Positions 33,379 through 43,338 of a DNA stretch of 64,000 bases are shown piece after piece (positions within the stretch are counted from its first letter, which is position 1; every line of letters starts with the position of its first letter). Made by a program: the position numbers and the translations under genes. This stretch comes from Ruminococcus sp. (GTDB lineage Bacteria > Bacillota > Clostridia > Oscillospirales > Ruminococcaceae), in assembly GCA_017542125.1 (NCBI GenBank), contig JAFXXU010000058.1, positions 186,001 to 250,000 of the forward strand, read 5' to 3'. The notes under the pieces are model-generated. The model had not been told where the DNA came from. It made no database searches and saw only the letters and a list, made by a program, of their open reading frames with translations.

Positions 33379-34299
33379 ATGGAAAACAGGTCTTTTTCAT
33401 ATAACGTCAAGGACGAGCTGCTGTCAAGGATCAATTCCCCCGCCAAGGCTGATGTCTGTCTGATGGGGATACTGACCTTCTGCAATGTGCTTGATGATAA
33501 GGAGATCGTGTTTCTCACGGAGCATGACGGCACCGCACAGTTTTTCTCCGATAACTGCGCCCGCATCTGTGAAGACGGGAATGCCGTTACTGTTTCAGAA
33601 ACAGGCAAAAGGGACGACTCCGTACTGTTCAGGCTGGAAATCCCGGATGCTGATAACCGTATGAAGCTGCTGAACTATTTCCGTATGGATTCCTCCCGCA
33701 GACTCACCCCGGACGATCTCCCCAAGGCTAAATACTATCCGCAGCTGATCGCAGGTATATTCCTTTCCTGCGGCTCGGTCAACAATCCAGAGAAGAAATA
33801 CCATATGGAATTCGTTATGCCGAATATAGGCCTCTGCAACGACTTCGGTCTGCTGCTGCTTGAGAATTATAACATCCTGGCCAAGCAGACAGAGCGCAAG
33901 ACCGCTGAGGTAGTATATATAAAGGAATCGGAGAATATCATTGATATTCTGACGATCATGGGCGCCACCAATTCCTCGCTGGAGCTTATGAATGTGAAAA
34001 TAATGAAGGATCTTCGCAACAAGATCAATCGCGCTGTCAACTGCGACAACGCTAATATCGAAAAGACACTTCGTGCTGCCGAAAAGCAGCTTGACGATAT
34101 TGAGCTGATAGATTCGACTATCGGCTTTGCCCAGCTTCCGGAAACTCTTCAGGAGATCGCCAGGCTCCGTTATGAGAACCCCGATATCAGCCTGAAGGAT
34201 CTGGGGCTGTTGCTGAAGCCCCAGATCTCCCGTTCGGGAGTCAATCACAGGCTTGCCCGCATATCCGAGATCGCTGATAAAATAAGATCCGAAAAATAG
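33379..34299 (+). CDS. whiA: DNA-binding protein WhiA
   Basis: WhiA combines a degenerate LAGLIDADG homing-endonuclease fold (YYPQLIAGIFLSCGSVNNPEKKYHMEF, split near 116-142) with a C-terminal helix-turn-helix (LPETLQEIARLRYENPDISLKDLGLLL, near 252-278, then ISRSGVNHRL). In actinobacteria it controls sporulation division; in Bacillus it affects cell division and chromosome segregation. The 306-residue length is normal. It follows rapZ by ten bases with GGAGGTG, closing the hprK block; dnaE begins 22 nt later. Confidence 0.95.
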   Translation: MENRSFSYNVKDELLSRINSPAKADVCLMGILTFCNVLDDKEIVFLTEHDGTAQFFSDNCARICEDGNAVTVSETGKRDDSVLFRLEIPDADNRMKLLNYFRMDSSRRLTPDDLPKAKYYPQLIAGIFLSCGSVNNPEKKYHMEFVMPNIGLCNDFGLLLLENYNILAKQTERKTAEVVYIKESENIIDILTIMGATNSSLELMNVKIMKDLRNKINRAVNCDNANIEKTLRAAEKQLDDIELIDSTIGFAQLPETLQEIARLRYENPDISLKDLGLLLKPQISRSGVNHRLARISEIADKIRSEK

Positions 34300-34321
34300 T
34301 TCCCGCAAAGGAGGGCAGCGA

Positions 34322-37300
34322 ATGGAAAGCTTTGTTCATCTTCACGTTCACAGTGAGTATTCGCTGCTTGACGGTGCCTGCCGCATAAAGGATCTTGTCG
34401 CTAAGGTCAAGGCTCTGGGTCAGACCGCCTGCGCTGTTACCGACCACGGCAATATGTTTGCTGCGGTAGAATTCTACAACGAATGCAAATCAAAGGGCAT
34501 CAAGCCGATAATCGGCTGCGAGGTATATGTCGCACCGCGTACCAGGTATGATAAGCTGTCAGGGCTGGATTCTCAGCCCTATCATCTTATCCTTCTCTGC
34601 GAGAATGATACCGGCTACCGCAATCTTATTAAGATGGTCTCCCTCTCCTACACCGAGGGCTTTTACAACAAACCGAGGGTAGACCTTGAACTTCTTGAAA
34701 AGCATCACGAGGGGCTTATCTGTCTCTCTGCCTGCCTTGCGGGCGAGATACCCCGCAAGCTATCAGTCGGAGATTATGAGGGAGCAAAGCAGACGGCTTT
34801 GCGTTACAGAGATATCTTCGGTGAGGGCAATTATTATATAGAGATACAGAACCACAGGTTCAGGGATGAGGAACGTATCGTTCCCTTCCTGATAAAGCTT
34901 TCAAGAGATACGGGTATCCCTCTTGCTGCAACGAACGATGCTCACTATATCGACCGCTCAGACAGCGAGGCTCAGAAGATACTTGTCTGCATCTCTACTG
35001 CCACTACCGTGGACGAGCCTTCAAAGATGCAGTTCCCCACGGATGAGTTCTATATCAAGTCGCAGGCTGAAATGGAGGAGCTTTTTCCCAATGCTCCCGA
35101 AGCTGTTGCGAATACCGCCCTTATTGCAGAACGCTGCAATGTGGAATTTGAGTTCGGTCAGACCAAGCTGCCTTACTTCCATATTGACGGTGTTGATGAC
35201 AATGAGAGTTATCTTCGTGAGCTTTGCTGCAAAGGGCTTTACGAGCGCTATGGCACCCCCTCAGAAGAAGCGAAAAAGCGCCTTGATTATGAGCTTTCCG
35301 TTATAATCGGAATGGGCTATACCGACTATTATCTCATAGTCTGGGATTTTATCCATTATGCCAAATCGCAGAAGATACCTGTCGGCTGCGGCAGAGGTTC
35401 GGGGGCGGGAAGTCTTGCTGCCTACTGTATAGGCATCACCGGCATTGACCCCCTGCGGTATGACCTGCTGTTTGAGCGTTTTCTTAACCCCGAGAGAGTT
35501 TCAATGCCCGACTTTGACATTGATTTCTGTATGGAGGGCAGGCAGAGGGTAATCAACTATGTTATCGACAAATACGGCTCTGACCATGTCGCTCAGATAG
35601 TTACCTTCGGCACTCTGGCTGCGAAAGCTGCAGTAAGGGATGTTGCCAGGGCTATGGGGCTCTCTTATCAGGTGGGTGATACTGTATCCAAGGCTATCCC
35701 CCGGGGATATGAGCTGCGGGATGCTATCAAGGATATAGATGCCGTCAGGTCGATGTATAACAGCGATCCCAAGATCAGGGATCTGCTCGATACTGCCATA
35801 AAGATCGAGGGTATGCCCCGCAACTGCTCTACACACGCCGCCGGCGTGGTAATAACCAAAGAGCCTGTTGACTATTACGTTCCTCTATATGCCAGAGACG
35901 GCGTTATCTCAACTCAGTATACTATGACCGTGCTTGAAAGGCTCGGTCTGCTCAAAATAGATTTCCTCGGCCTGCGCAACCTGACTATCATAGACAGGTG
36001 CCAGAAAGCCATCCGCAGGAATGAACCGGCTTTCGATATCGAAAAAGTACCGCTGGATGACCAACAGGTCTATGCTATGCTATCAGCCGGGCATACTGAG
36101 GGCGTTTTTCAGCTTGAAAGCGCCGGTATGACCGCTAGGCTAATGCAGCTCGTCCCGACGAGTATAGAGGATCTCATCGCTATGCTTTCTCTGTACCGTC
36201 CCGGACCTATGGATTCGATCCCCACCTATATCCGTAACCGCCACGATCCCTCAAAGGTCAGCTACAAGCACCATCTGCTGAAAGATATACTTGACGTCAC
36301 CTACGGCTGTATAGTCTATCAGGAGCAGGTAATGCAGATATTCCGCACTCTAGCCGGCTATTCCTACGGCAGAGCTGATATCGTAAGGCGTGCTATGGCT
36401 AAGAAGAAGCACGATGTCCTTGAAAATGAGCGCAAGGCATTTATCTACGGTGAGGAGGGTCAATGCGTTGGTTGTATAGCCAACGGCGTACCCGAAAAGG
36501 TAGCCAGCGAGATATTTGACGAGATGTCCTCATTCGCATCCTATGCTTTCAACAAGTCTCACGCTGCTGCTTATGCAAATATCTCATACCAGACAGCTTA
36601 TCTGAAATGCCATTATTACAATGAGTATATGGCGGCGCTTATGTCCATAGCTATGCTTGAAGGCTTTGACAAGCTAAGGGTATATATAACTGATTGCCAG
36701 AGGAGCGGAGTTAAGATACTCCCTCTGGATATCAACTGCAGCGGCAGGGATTTCACCGCAGAGCCCGAGGGTATACGCTTCTCTCTGCTGTCTGTAAAAA
36801 GTCTCGGTGACAGCGCTGTCAATGCTATCATCCGTGAAAGAACAGCTAACGGTGACTTTACAGATCTGCGCGATTTCTGCAAGAGAATGTCATCCGGAAG
36901 GGAGCTTTCTGTCAAGGGAGTGGAGCAACTCATAAAGAGCGGTGCTCTCGATTGCTTTGACACAAACCGCCGCGAGATGATGAACTCCTATGAAAGCCTT
37001 ATGTCTGCTGCGGAGCACGATAAGAAAGCTAACCTTGAGGGTCAGCTGGATTTCTTCGGCATGGGGCAGAAGCCTATAAACAAACCGATAGAACGCTGCG
37101 CCGAATTCCCTAGGTCGGTGCTTCTCGGGTTTGAAAAAGAAGCTGTGGGGATGTACCTTTCAGGGCATCCGCTGGACAGCTATGAGATCTTTGCCAAGGC
37201 CGCGGTCTGTCGCCCCGTCTCAGAGATAATGAAAGAGGATGACAGCTGCTGTTATACCGTCAAGGACGGTGAGAAATGCAGTATCATCGCTATGATAACC

Positions 37301-37765
37301 GAGATCAAACGCAACAAGACCAAAAAAGGCGATACAATGTGCTTCCTGACCTGTGAGGATAAGACCGGCAGCATTGAAGCTATCGTATTCCCGAACCTGT
37401 TTTCCGGCGTTTCTTCGATTCTTTCAAATTCAGCAGTTATATATCTGACCGGCAAGATCTCATTAAAAGAGGACGAGCCGCCCAAGCTTATAGCAGATAC
37501 CATTGACAGCGCCGATTCCTTCCTTTCAAAATGCCGCAACCGGGATATCTGTGTGCGGCTGCGTTCCGACGATGTTGAGGGGCTGGTAAGAGTATCCAAA
37601 GCTGCCGAGGATCACAGAGCATTGCAGGGCAGTGCCTTGAAGCTCTATTTTGAAGACAGGAAGCTGGTGTCATCGCTGAAAAACGTTAAGCATATTTCTG
37701 TCGGCGAACAATCGGTGAAGGCTTTGGCAGATGCTGCCGGAGAAGATAATGTTAGATTTATGTAG
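34322..37765 (+). CDS. dnaE: DNA polymerase III alpha subunit
   Basis: The 1147-residue protein is a C-family polymerase of DnaE type. It starts with a PHP domain (HLHVHSEYSLLDGACRI, near 5-21), and has the palm acids in PDFDIDFCMEGR (near 396-407) with the third acid further on. ITKEPVDYYVP, LLKIDFLGLRNLTII and the finger sequence RPGPMDSIP follow, then a helix-hairpin-helix and an OB fold near the end (IIAMITEIKRNKTKKGDTM). It lacks the built-in exonuclease of PolC. In Firmicutes DnaE extends primers next to PolC, the main replicase. RBS is AAAGGAGGG. Confidence 0.97.
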   Translation: MESFVHLHVHSEYSLLDGACRIKDLVAKVKALGQTACAVTDHGNMFAAVEFYNECKSKGIKPIIGCEVYVAPRTRYDKLSGLDSQPYHLILLCENDTGYRNLIKMVSLSYTEGFYNKPRVDLELLEKHHEGLICLSACLAGEIPRKLSVGDYEGAKQTALRYRDIFGEGNYYIEIQNHRFRDEERIVPFLIKLSRDTGIPLAATNDAHYIDRSDSEAQKILVCISTATTVDEPSKMQFPTDEFYIKSQAEMEELFPNAPEAVANTALIAERCNVEFEFGQTKLPYFHIDGVDDNESYLRELCCKGLYERYGTPSEEAKKRLDYELSVIIGMGYTDYYLIVWDFIHYAKSQKIPVGCGRGSGAGSLAAYCIGITGIDPLRYDLLFERFLNPERVSMPDFDIDFCMEGRQRVINYVIDKYGSDHVAQIVTFGTLAAKAAVRDVARAMGLSYQVGDTVSKAIPRGYELRDAIKDIDAVRSMYNSDPKIRDLLDTAIKIEGMPRNCSTHAAGVVITKEPVDYYVPLYARDGVISTQYTMTVLERLGLLKIDFLGLRNLTIIDRCQKAIRRNEPAFDIEKVPLDDQQVYAMLSAGHTEGVFQLESAGMTARLMQLVPTSIEDLIAMLSLYRPGPMDSIPTYIRNRHDPSKVSYKHHLLKDILDVTYGCIVYQEQVMQIFRTLAGYSYGRADIVRRAMAKKKHDVLENERKAFIYGEEGQCVGCIANGVPEKVASEIFDEMSSFASYAFNKSHAAAYANISYQTAYLKCHYYNEYMAALMSIAMLEGFDKLRVYITDCQRSGVKILPLDINCSGRDFTAEPEGIRFSLLSVKSLGDSAVNAIIRERTANGDFTDLRDFCKRMSSGRELSVKGVEQLIKSGALDCFDTNRREMMNSYESLMSAAEHDKKANLEGQLDFFGMGQKPINKPIERCAEFPRSVLLGFEKEAVGMYLSGHPLDSYEIFAKAAVCRPVSEIMKEDDSCCYTVKDGEKCSIIAMITEIKRNKTKKGDTMCFLTCEDKTGSIEAIVFPNLFSGVSSILSNSAVIYLTGKISLKEDEPPKLIADTIDSADSFLSKCRNRDICVRLRSDDVEGLVRVSKAAEDHRALQGSALKLYFEDRKLVSSLKNVKHISVGEQSVKALADAAGEDNVRFM

Positions 37766-37773
37766 GTGATTAA

Positions 37774-37941
37774 ATGGAACCCAAGGATTACAAAGTAGTA
37801 AGGATAGACGGCGATTACGCACATCTGTGTGATAAATCCACAGGGGAGGAGATCCTTGTCGCAATGGCGCTGCTGCCGGATGAGACAGACGAGGGGATGA
37901 TCCTCCATTGGGAAGATCTCTGTTATTCGGTGAAAGATTGA
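37774..37941 (+). CDS. Small acidic protein, DUF3006-like
   Basis: This 55-residue frame starts at the ATG eight bases after the dnaE stop and ends at TGA 37939-37941. Its pattern (VVRIDGDYAHLCDKSTGEE, then an alternating hydrophobic stretch and MILHWEDLCYSV) resembles the small beta-barrel DUF3006 proteins, which are of unknown function. The protein is acidic. The AGGTGA at 37764-37769 is a plausible ribosome site, and coding follows dnaE directly, so it is likely translated with it. Evidence is moderate because it is short. Confidence 0.65.
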   Translation: MEPKDYKVVRIDGDYAHLCDKSTGEEILVAMALLPDETDEGMILHWEDLCYSVKD

Positions 37942-38020
37942 TGAAAACTTGCAGCTTTATATGGAAATCCTGACGGATATGTGGTATAATAAATTATATT
38001 TGTTTGAACGGAGCTGAAAT

Positions 38021-39307
38021 ATGACTGTTGACTATAAAAGAACCAGTATTGCAAAGGGTATTTCTTTGACCGAGATATACGATAAGAAGTTCAAATCCTT
38101 TGCGGCTATGATCAAGCTTATCCTGCCATATGACAGAGACAAATTCCCGCTTTGGGAGCTTGCAGCAGAGCTGCTTACGGTATCATGCAAAAGCTATCCC
38201 GAAAAGGAGCAGTTCATGCTGGCTCAGACGGAGCTTTACAACGCAAATATCACCAGCAGCTCATTGAGGATAGCCGATTCCTGCATCTTCACCATATCCC
38301 TCAGCTGCATAAGCGATGAATATACAATCGGAAAAGAAAAGATCTCCGAAAAGGCAGTTTCTCTGCTGCTGGGATGCCTGCTTGAACCTTTTACCGAAAA
38401 CGGCGAGTTCTCACAAAAGTATTTTGAGCTTTGCCGCAGCGATATGCTGGATGATATAGCCTCGATGATCAACAACAAAAGAAAATACAGTATGCTCAGA
38501 TCCCAGAAGGCTATATTTGAGGGGGAAATGTATTCAATTATCCCCTTTGATAATGTGGAAACGCTGAATAAAGCCACTCCCCAAAGCGTTTACGAAGCAT
38601 ACAGAGAACTGCTTTCAAAAGCCTGCTGTGAGATCTTCTTCACAGGTTGTGCCGTATCGCAGAGCGTTAAGAAACAGGTACTCGATTCTATTCTGGCTCT
38701 TGAACGTGACCCTGTGGATATGATGGATTTCTACTCTCCTTCACCGCTTAAAGACCGGGTGTGCTATAAAGAAGAGTCCTTTGAGAGCCGTCAGGCTCAC
38801 CTGTATATTGCTTTCAAGACCAAGGAGTTTGATGAGCTGCCGGTCAAGCTGTTCGTAACGATGCTTGGCTCCTCGCCGACCTCCAGGCTGTTTATGAATG
38901 TCAGAGAAAAGCTCTCGCTTTGCTATTACTGTGATGCTTCTCTGGCTGATTCCAAATACACGCTTATTATCCGCTCCGGGCTGGATCCCGAAAACCTGGA
39001 TAAAGCCAAGACTGCCATATATGAGCAGATAGAGGCTATTCAGAAGGGCGATTTTACCGATGAAGAGCTGGATAATGCCAAGACCTATCTTGCTGAGTCC
39101 TGCCTTGCAAACTATGATTCAAAGTATGAGCTGAACACCTGGTATTTCTATCAGTATCTCAAAGGGACGGGTTATTCCCCCGAGGAGAAAGCACGTAAGT
39201 TCAGAGAAGTCACCAGGGAGGAGATCATCAGGTCTGCAAGGGGCTTTGCGCTCGATACCGTGTTTGTAATGCTGCCCGAGAACGGAGGCGAACCGAATGA
39301 AGCTTGA
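38021..39307 (+). CDS. yfmF: M16-family protein without zinc site, YfmF-like
   Basis: The 428-residue protein has the insulinase/M16 fold but lacks the HxxEH zinc motif in its N-terminal half. It keeps the C-terminal M16 features (ARGFALDTVFV and LGSSPTSRLFMNVREKLSLCYYCDASL, split near 287-313, with the R/Y elements of M16B). It pairs with the active-site-bearing gene that overlaps it by 11 bases. This order matches YfmF-YfmH of Bacillus, annotated as elongation factor P 5-aminopentanol modification associated. One chain is catalytic, the other supplies the R/Y motif, as in other M16B heterodimers. A promoter-like TATAAT lies near 37982. Confidence 0.85.
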   Translation: MTVDYKRTSIAKGISLTEIYDKKFKSFAAMIKLILPYDRDKFPLWELAAELLTVSCKSYPEKEQFMLAQTELYNANITSSSLRIADSCIFTISLSCISDEYTIGKEKISEKAVSLLLGCLLEPFTENGEFSQKYFELCRSDMLDDIASMINNKRKYSMLRSQKAIFEGEMYSIIPFDNVETLNKATPQSVYEAYRELLSKACCEIFFTGCAVSQSVKKQVLDSILALERDPVDMMDFYSPSPLKDRVCYKEESFESRQAHLYIAFKTKEFDELPVKLFVTMLGSSPTSRLFMNVREKLSLCYYCDASLADSKYTLIIRSGLDPENLDKAKTAIYEQIEAIQKGDFTDEELDNAKTYLAESCLANYDSKYELNTWYFYQYLKGTGYSPEEKARKFREVTREEIIRSARGFALDTVFVMLPENGGEPNEA

Positions 39308-40577
39308 ACCTGAGATAATCAGATCGGATCTTATAGATGAAGAATACAAGCTATACCATCATCCCTCCGGTGTAGATGTAATGATAATGAAAAAAGAGGG
39401 CTTCACAACTACCGAGGCATATTTCGCAGCCCGATACGGTTCTGTGAACAATTGCTTCAAGACCGTCCAGACGGGAGATTATATCTCTGTTCCGGACGGT
39501 ATAGCCCATTATCTTGAACATAAGCTGTTTGAGAATGAGGACTGCGGTGTTATGGAGCTTTACGCCAAGACAGGAGCCGTAGCCAACGCCTTTACTTCTT
39601 TCAATGTTACGGCGTATACTTTCTCGGCATCTTCCGATTACAAGGAGCCGCTCAGGCTGCTGCTGGACTTTGTCCAGAAGCCCTATTTCACTGAGGAAAA
39701 TGTGGAAAAGGAGCGCGGTATTATCGCCCAGGAGATCAAGATGACCAACGACTCTCCGTCGAGAGCGCTGTTCTTTGAACTGCTTGACTGCCTGTTCTAT
39801 GAGTATCCTGTAAAGATAGATGTGGCCGGTTCGGTGGAATCCATCCAGGATATCACACCCGAGCTGCTGTATAAATGCTACAACAGCTTTTACAATCTCA
39901 ACAATATGGCTCTGGCGATAGCCGGCAACGTGGATGAAGAGACGGTGCTTTCCATCTGTGACGAGATGCTTAAGCCCACGGAAAACAACGAGCTCAGCTG
40001 CCGTTTCCCTGATGAGCCCGAGACGGTAAAGAGGAAAAGGTCTCATATAACCAGGCAGGTCGGAGTGCCTATGTTCAATCTGGGAATCAAGTGCAAGCCC
40101 CTCCACGGCCTTGAGCTGGAAAAGACGTCCATCGCCGCCGATCTTATGCTGAGGCTCAACTTCGGGCATTCATCCCCGTGGTATAAGAAGGCTTTTGAGG
40201 AGGGGCTTGTCAACTCATCCTTTTCCTATGAGATCTTCTGCGATGATATAGGCTATTTTATCATGATGCTGACAGGTGAAGCCAAGGATCCCGAAGCGGT
40301 CTATCGCAGTATAGCCGAAGAGATCGAGGCTTGCCGCACACGTGATATAGACGAAAAACGGTTCAGAGCATTCCTGCGCAGCGAGTACGGCGCCGAGGTG
40401 TTCAAATACAATAGTGTTCCCGAATGTGCAGAGTCGATGCTGTATCACTATTTACAGAACGTAAACTGCTTCAGCACCCTTGATGTGCTCTCAAAGATAA
40501 CCGCAGACGATGTCAAGAACGCCGTTTCTCTGCTGGATCTTGACAAGGCTGCCTTCTGCACGGTCAGCAGCAAATGA
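39297..40577 (+). CDS. yfmH: M16-family zinc protease, YfmH-like
   Basis: The 426-residue partner holds the inverted zinc motif HYLEHKLFE (His71, Glu74, His75) with the later glutamate in ERGIIAQEIKM. It forms the catalytic half of an M16B heterodimer with the gene before it. Start ATG 39297 lies inside the upstream stop region (11-base overlap), which supports equal production. Bacillus YfmH is tied genetically to the modification of elongation factor P; the substrate here is inferred. lgt follows 34 nt later. Confidence 0.87.
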   Translation: MKLEPEIIRSDLIDEEYKLYHHPSGVDVMIMKKEGFTTTEAYFAARYGSVNNCFKTVQTGDYISVPDGIAHYLEHKLFENEDCGVMELYAKTGAVANAFTSFNVTAYTFSASSDYKEPLRLLLDFVQKPYFTEENVEKERGIIAQEIKMTNDSPSRALFFELLDCLFYEYPVKIDVAGSVESIQDITPELLYKCYNSFYNLNNMALAIAGNVDEETVLSICDEMLKPTENNELSCRFPDEPETVKRKRSHITRQVGVPMFNLGIKCKPLHGLELEKTSIAADLMLRLNFGHSSPWYKKAFEEGLVNSSFSYEIFCDDIGYFIMMLTGEAKDPEAVYRSIAEEIEACRTRDIDEKRFRAFLRSEYGAEVFKYNSVPECAESMLYHYLQNVNCFSTLDVLSKITADDVKNAVSLLDLDKAAFCTVSSK

Positions 40578-40611
40578 TGACAAGCAAATCTCAAAGTGAG
40601 GTAAGGACAAT

Positions 40612-41901
40612 ATGACGCAAACATTAATGACCCTGGCAGCCAAAGCTGCCGACCTTGACAGTGAGCTGGTACAAAAGGTAAGAGCAAACCCCGACAAGGT
40701 CTATTTCCCCAATTTTGGCAGCGGTGATAATATCTTCACCGAAGGTATCACAGTTGACAGGGTCCTGTTCACAATCCCGGGGATCAATTTTAAGGTCTAT
40801 TGGTACGGCTTTTTGATAGCGGTAGGCATACTGCTGGCTGTTATCTACGGCTTCAAGAAGATGAAGAAGGTCGGCATCGACCCTGACAGAGCCACAGACG
40901 GCGTTATCGCTGGCTTTGTTGGAGCCCTGATAGGCGCAAGGCTCTATTATATCTTGTTCAACAGCAATATGTCCATAACGGATTTCTTCAATTTCCGTGA
41001 CGGCGGACTTGCCATTTACGGAGGCCTTATCGGAGCCATTGCTGCCGGAGGAATAGTTGTTAAGCTGCGCAAGCTGAAGCTCTCGGCTATGCTTGATGTG
41101 GTCGCGCCCTGTTTTCTCATCGGTCAGGCGATTGGACGTTGGGGAAATTTCTTCAACCAGGAAGCCTTTGGCTCGAACACCGATCTTCCTTGGGGAATGA
41201 TGAGCAACAAGACGATAACCTATATCGCCGATCATTTTGATGATCTGGGCGGGCAGGTATCCTCCTATTCTCCTGTGCATCCCTGCTTTTTGTATGAGTC
41301 CCTCTGGTGCGCGGCGGCATTCGTTTTCTTGCATTTCTATTTCAAGCACCGGAAGTTTGACGGCGAGGTCTTCCTGATGTATGCAGGGCTTTACGGCCTG
41401 GGAAGATTCTTCATCGAGAGCACCAGGACCGACTCCCTTTACCTTATGAACATCAAGGTATCACAGCTGGTAGCAGGCGCAAGCGTTGTTGTTGCCGTTA
41501 TACTTATAATCGTGTTCAGGAACATCACCAAGCGCAATGATGATTACAAGCTCTTTGCCGACACAGAGCTCTCAAAGGCTCAGATCAAGGAATATGAGAC
41601 CTACGATGAGAACGAAAAGGCTAAGAAAGAGCTCAAAAAGAAGATCAAGGACGCAAAGTCTGCCGGAGAATCCGTTGATGAGCTTGAAAAGGAGTACGAG
41701 GAAAAGTTCGGCAAGCACGCCAAGAAGCTCTCGGATGATGTTAAGGAGATAAAGTCTTCGGACAATTACACTTCTATCCTTGCTGAGGATGAGGAGGAAT
41801 CCGAAGAGACCGAAAACACCGAAAGCGAAGAAGCAGATACCGCAGAAAGCGATAACGATAATACCGATGAGGAGGAAAAGGAAAATGGGAAAGATAATTG
41901 A
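40612..41901 (+). CDS. lgt: Prolipoprotein diacylglyceryl transferase with long acidic tail
   Basis: Lgt moves diacylglycerol from phosphatidylglycerol to the cysteine of lipoprotein signal peptides. The membrane part (about residues 1-300) has seven helices and the signature [17 protein letters not shown] near 174-190, with [11 protein letters not shown] before it. Family members are 260-300 residues; here 429, because the last 125 residues form a charged, coiled-coil-like tail rich in Lys and then Glu/Asp ([20 protein letters not shown] and so on, residues about 385-404). The tail is likely cytoplasmic and disordered. The frame ends 17 bases into folD. RBS is GAGGTAAGG. Confidence 0.93.
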   Translation: MTQTLMTLAAKAADLDSELVQKVRANPDKVYFPNFGSGDNIFTEGITVDRVLFTIPGINFKVYWYGFLIAVGILLAVIYGFKKMKKVGIDPDRATDGVIAGFVGALIGARLYYILFNSNMSITDFFNFRDGGLAIYGGLIGAIAAGGIVVKLRKLKLSAMLDVVAPCFLIGQAIGRWGNFFNQEAFGSNTDLPWGMMSNKTITYIADHFDDLGGQVSSYSPVHPCFLYESLWCAAAFVFLHFYFKHRKFDGEVFLMYAGLYGLGRFFIESTRTDSLYLMNIKVSQLVAGASVVVAVILIIVFRNITKRNDDYKLFADTELSKAQIKEYETYDENEKAKKELKKKIKDAKSAGESVDELEKEYEEKFGKHAKKLSDDVKEIKSSDNYTSILAEDEEESEETENTESEEADTAESDNDNTDEEEKENGKDN

Positions 41902-42814
41902 CGGAAAGGCAGTATCGGCACAGGTCAAGGAGCGTATCAAGGCTGAGACCGCTAAGCTGAAAGAGCAGGGAATAGAAGTAGGTCTCGCAGTTGTGATAGT
42001 CGGCGAGGACCCAGCTTCAAAGGTCTATGTAAGGAACAAGAAGAAGGCTTGCGAGGAGGTAGGCTTCACCTCCTATGAGTATGCGCTGCCGGAGGAGACC
42101 ACCGAGGAGGAACTTCTGGAGCTTGTCAACAAGCTCAACGCCGATGACAAGGTGAACGGTATACTTGTTCAGCTGCCTCTGCCCAAGCATCTTGACGATA
42201 AGGTGATCATCAATAATATCCTCCCTGAGAAGGATGTCGATGCCTTCCACCCCGTGAATGTGGGCAAGATAATGATAGGTGATTACAGCTTCCTGCCCTG
42301 CACGCCTGCCGGAGTTATGGAGCTCATCGCCTCCACCGGCACCGAGATCCAGGGCAAGGAGTGCGTAGTTATCGGCAGAAGCAATATCGTAGGCAAGCCC
42401 CAGGCTATGCTGCTGCTCCATCAGAGCGGAACTGTCACTATCTGCCATTCCAAGACCAAGAACCTCAAAGAGGTTGCCAGCAGAGCGGATATCCTGGTTT
42501 CTGCCATCGGCAAGCCCAAGATCATCAACTCCGAGTACATCAAGGAGGGCGCAGTGGTCATCGATGTTGGAATGAACCGTGATGAGAACGGCAAGCTCTG
42601 CGGCGATATTGATTTTGAGGAGTGCAAGGATAAGGCGGGATATATAACTCCCGTTCCCGGCGGAGTAGGCCCTATGACTATCGCTATGCTTATGCAGAAC
42701 ACGCTTACCGCTGCTAAGATCAAAAACGGTATCCTCCCCGGCAGCGATGGTTCCGATCAGGTCAAGGATACCAAGGATCGCACCGTTTGGAACAAGCTGT
42801 TCCTCCATACCTGA
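41885..42814 (+). CDS. folD: Methylenetetrahydrofolate dehydrogenase / cyclohydrolase
   Basis: FolD interconverts methylene-, methenyl- and formyl-tetrahydrofolate with NADP. The 309-residue protein begins [16 protein letters not shown] at 41885 (GAGGAGG upstream, inside the end of lgt) and carries the catalytic [13 protein letters not shown] with its lysine, QLPLPKHLD, the NADP site [13 protein letters not shown] and the closing [12 protein letters not shown]. The start is 35 codons inside a longer frame that begins at 41780. Usual length is about 285; the small surplus is C-terminal. It joins folT and folC as the third folate gene in the window. Confidence 0.95.
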   Translation: MGKIIDGKAVSAQVKERIKAETAKLKEQGIEVGLAVVIVGEDPASKVYVRNKKKACEEVGFTSYEYALPEETTEEELLELVNKLNADDKVNGILVQLPLPKHLDDKVIINNILPEKDVDAFHPVNVGKIMIGDYSFLPCTPAGVMELIASTGTEIQGKECVVIGRSNIVGKPQAMLLLHQSGTVTICHSKTKNLKEVASRADILVSAIGKPKIINSEYIKEGAVVIDVGMNRDENGKLCGDIDFEECKDKAGYITPVPGGVGPMTIAMLMQNTLTAAKIKNGILPGSDGSDQVKDTKDRTVWNKLFLHT

Positions 42815-42846
42815 TAGGATATATTGTAAAATTTCTGTTAATTCTA

Positions 42847-42875
42847 TTTACAAACGTATATCTTTATAGTATAAT
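42847..42875 (+). promoter_or_regulatory. Promoter of rpsO
   Basis: TTTACA (42847-42852), 17-bp spacer, TATAAT (42870-42875). Transcription would start near 42882, giving a leader of about 112 nt. Confidence 0.82.
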
Positions 42876-42881
42876 ATTATT

Positions 42882-42990
42882 TGCTGCTTTACGCAGCGTT
42901 ATCCCTGCTGCAGATCATGGGTCAAGCCCTTAATGGGAAAGCTACCTGCCATTGTCTTCGGCTGCGGAAATTTTATGAAAGAGGTACACC
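42882..42990 (+). promoter_or_regulatory. Structured 5' leader of rpsO, likely S15 autoregulatory site
   Basis: The leader contains a GCTGC/GCAGC hairpin (42883-42897). The same GCAGC (42893-42897) could pair instead with GCTGC at 42907 or at 42961, and GGG/CCC runs (42919-42937) give further alternatives. Bacterial S15 commonly represses its own gene by binding a leader junction or pseudoknot. The structure here is inferred by eye. Confidence 0.5.
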
Positions 42991-42993
42991 AAT

Positions 42994-43260
42994 ATGCTCA
43001 GAAAAGACGAAAAGACAGCTGTTATCGAAGCTAACAGAACTCACGAAAAGGACACCGGTTCTCCCGAGGTACAGATCGCTATCCTCACCAGAAGGATCAA
43101 CGACCTTACCGAGCACCTTAAGCTCAACAAGAAGGATCATCATTCCAGAAGAGGTCTTCTGAAGATGGTAGGTAAGAGAAGGAACCTCCTCGGCTATCTC
43201 AAGAAGAAGGATATCGAGAGATACAGAGCTGTTATCGAGAAGCTCGGAATTCGTAAGTAA
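42994..43260 (+). CDS. rpsO: Ribosomal protein S15
   Basis: The 88-residue protein is a textbook S15: [28 protein letters not shown] near residues 14-41, [21 protein letters not shown] near 49-69. It binds 16S rRNA early in 30S assembly. It has its own promoter and structured leader and is followed by a hairpin and then pnp, the common rpsO-pnp order. RBS is GAAAGAGG. Confidence 0.98.
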   Translation: MLRKDEKTAVIEANRTHEKDTGSPEVQIAILTRRINDLTEHLKLNKKDHHSRRGLLKMVGKRRNLLGYLKKKDIERYRAVIEKLGIRK

Positions 43261-43267
43261 TTATCTG

Positions 43268-43317
43268 AAACACCAAGGCAGAGGCGGTTTACCGTCACTG
43301 CCTTTCGGTGTTTATAT
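43268..43317 (+). terminator. Hairpin terminator between rpsO and pnp
   Basis: AACACC and AAGGCAG pair with CTGCCTT and GGTGTT in a nested stem, with an inner CGGT/ACCG. TTTATATT follows. It looks like a terminator of partial strength. Confidence 0.7.
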
Positions 43318-43338
43318 TACCGTTTTAAGTCAAATGCG

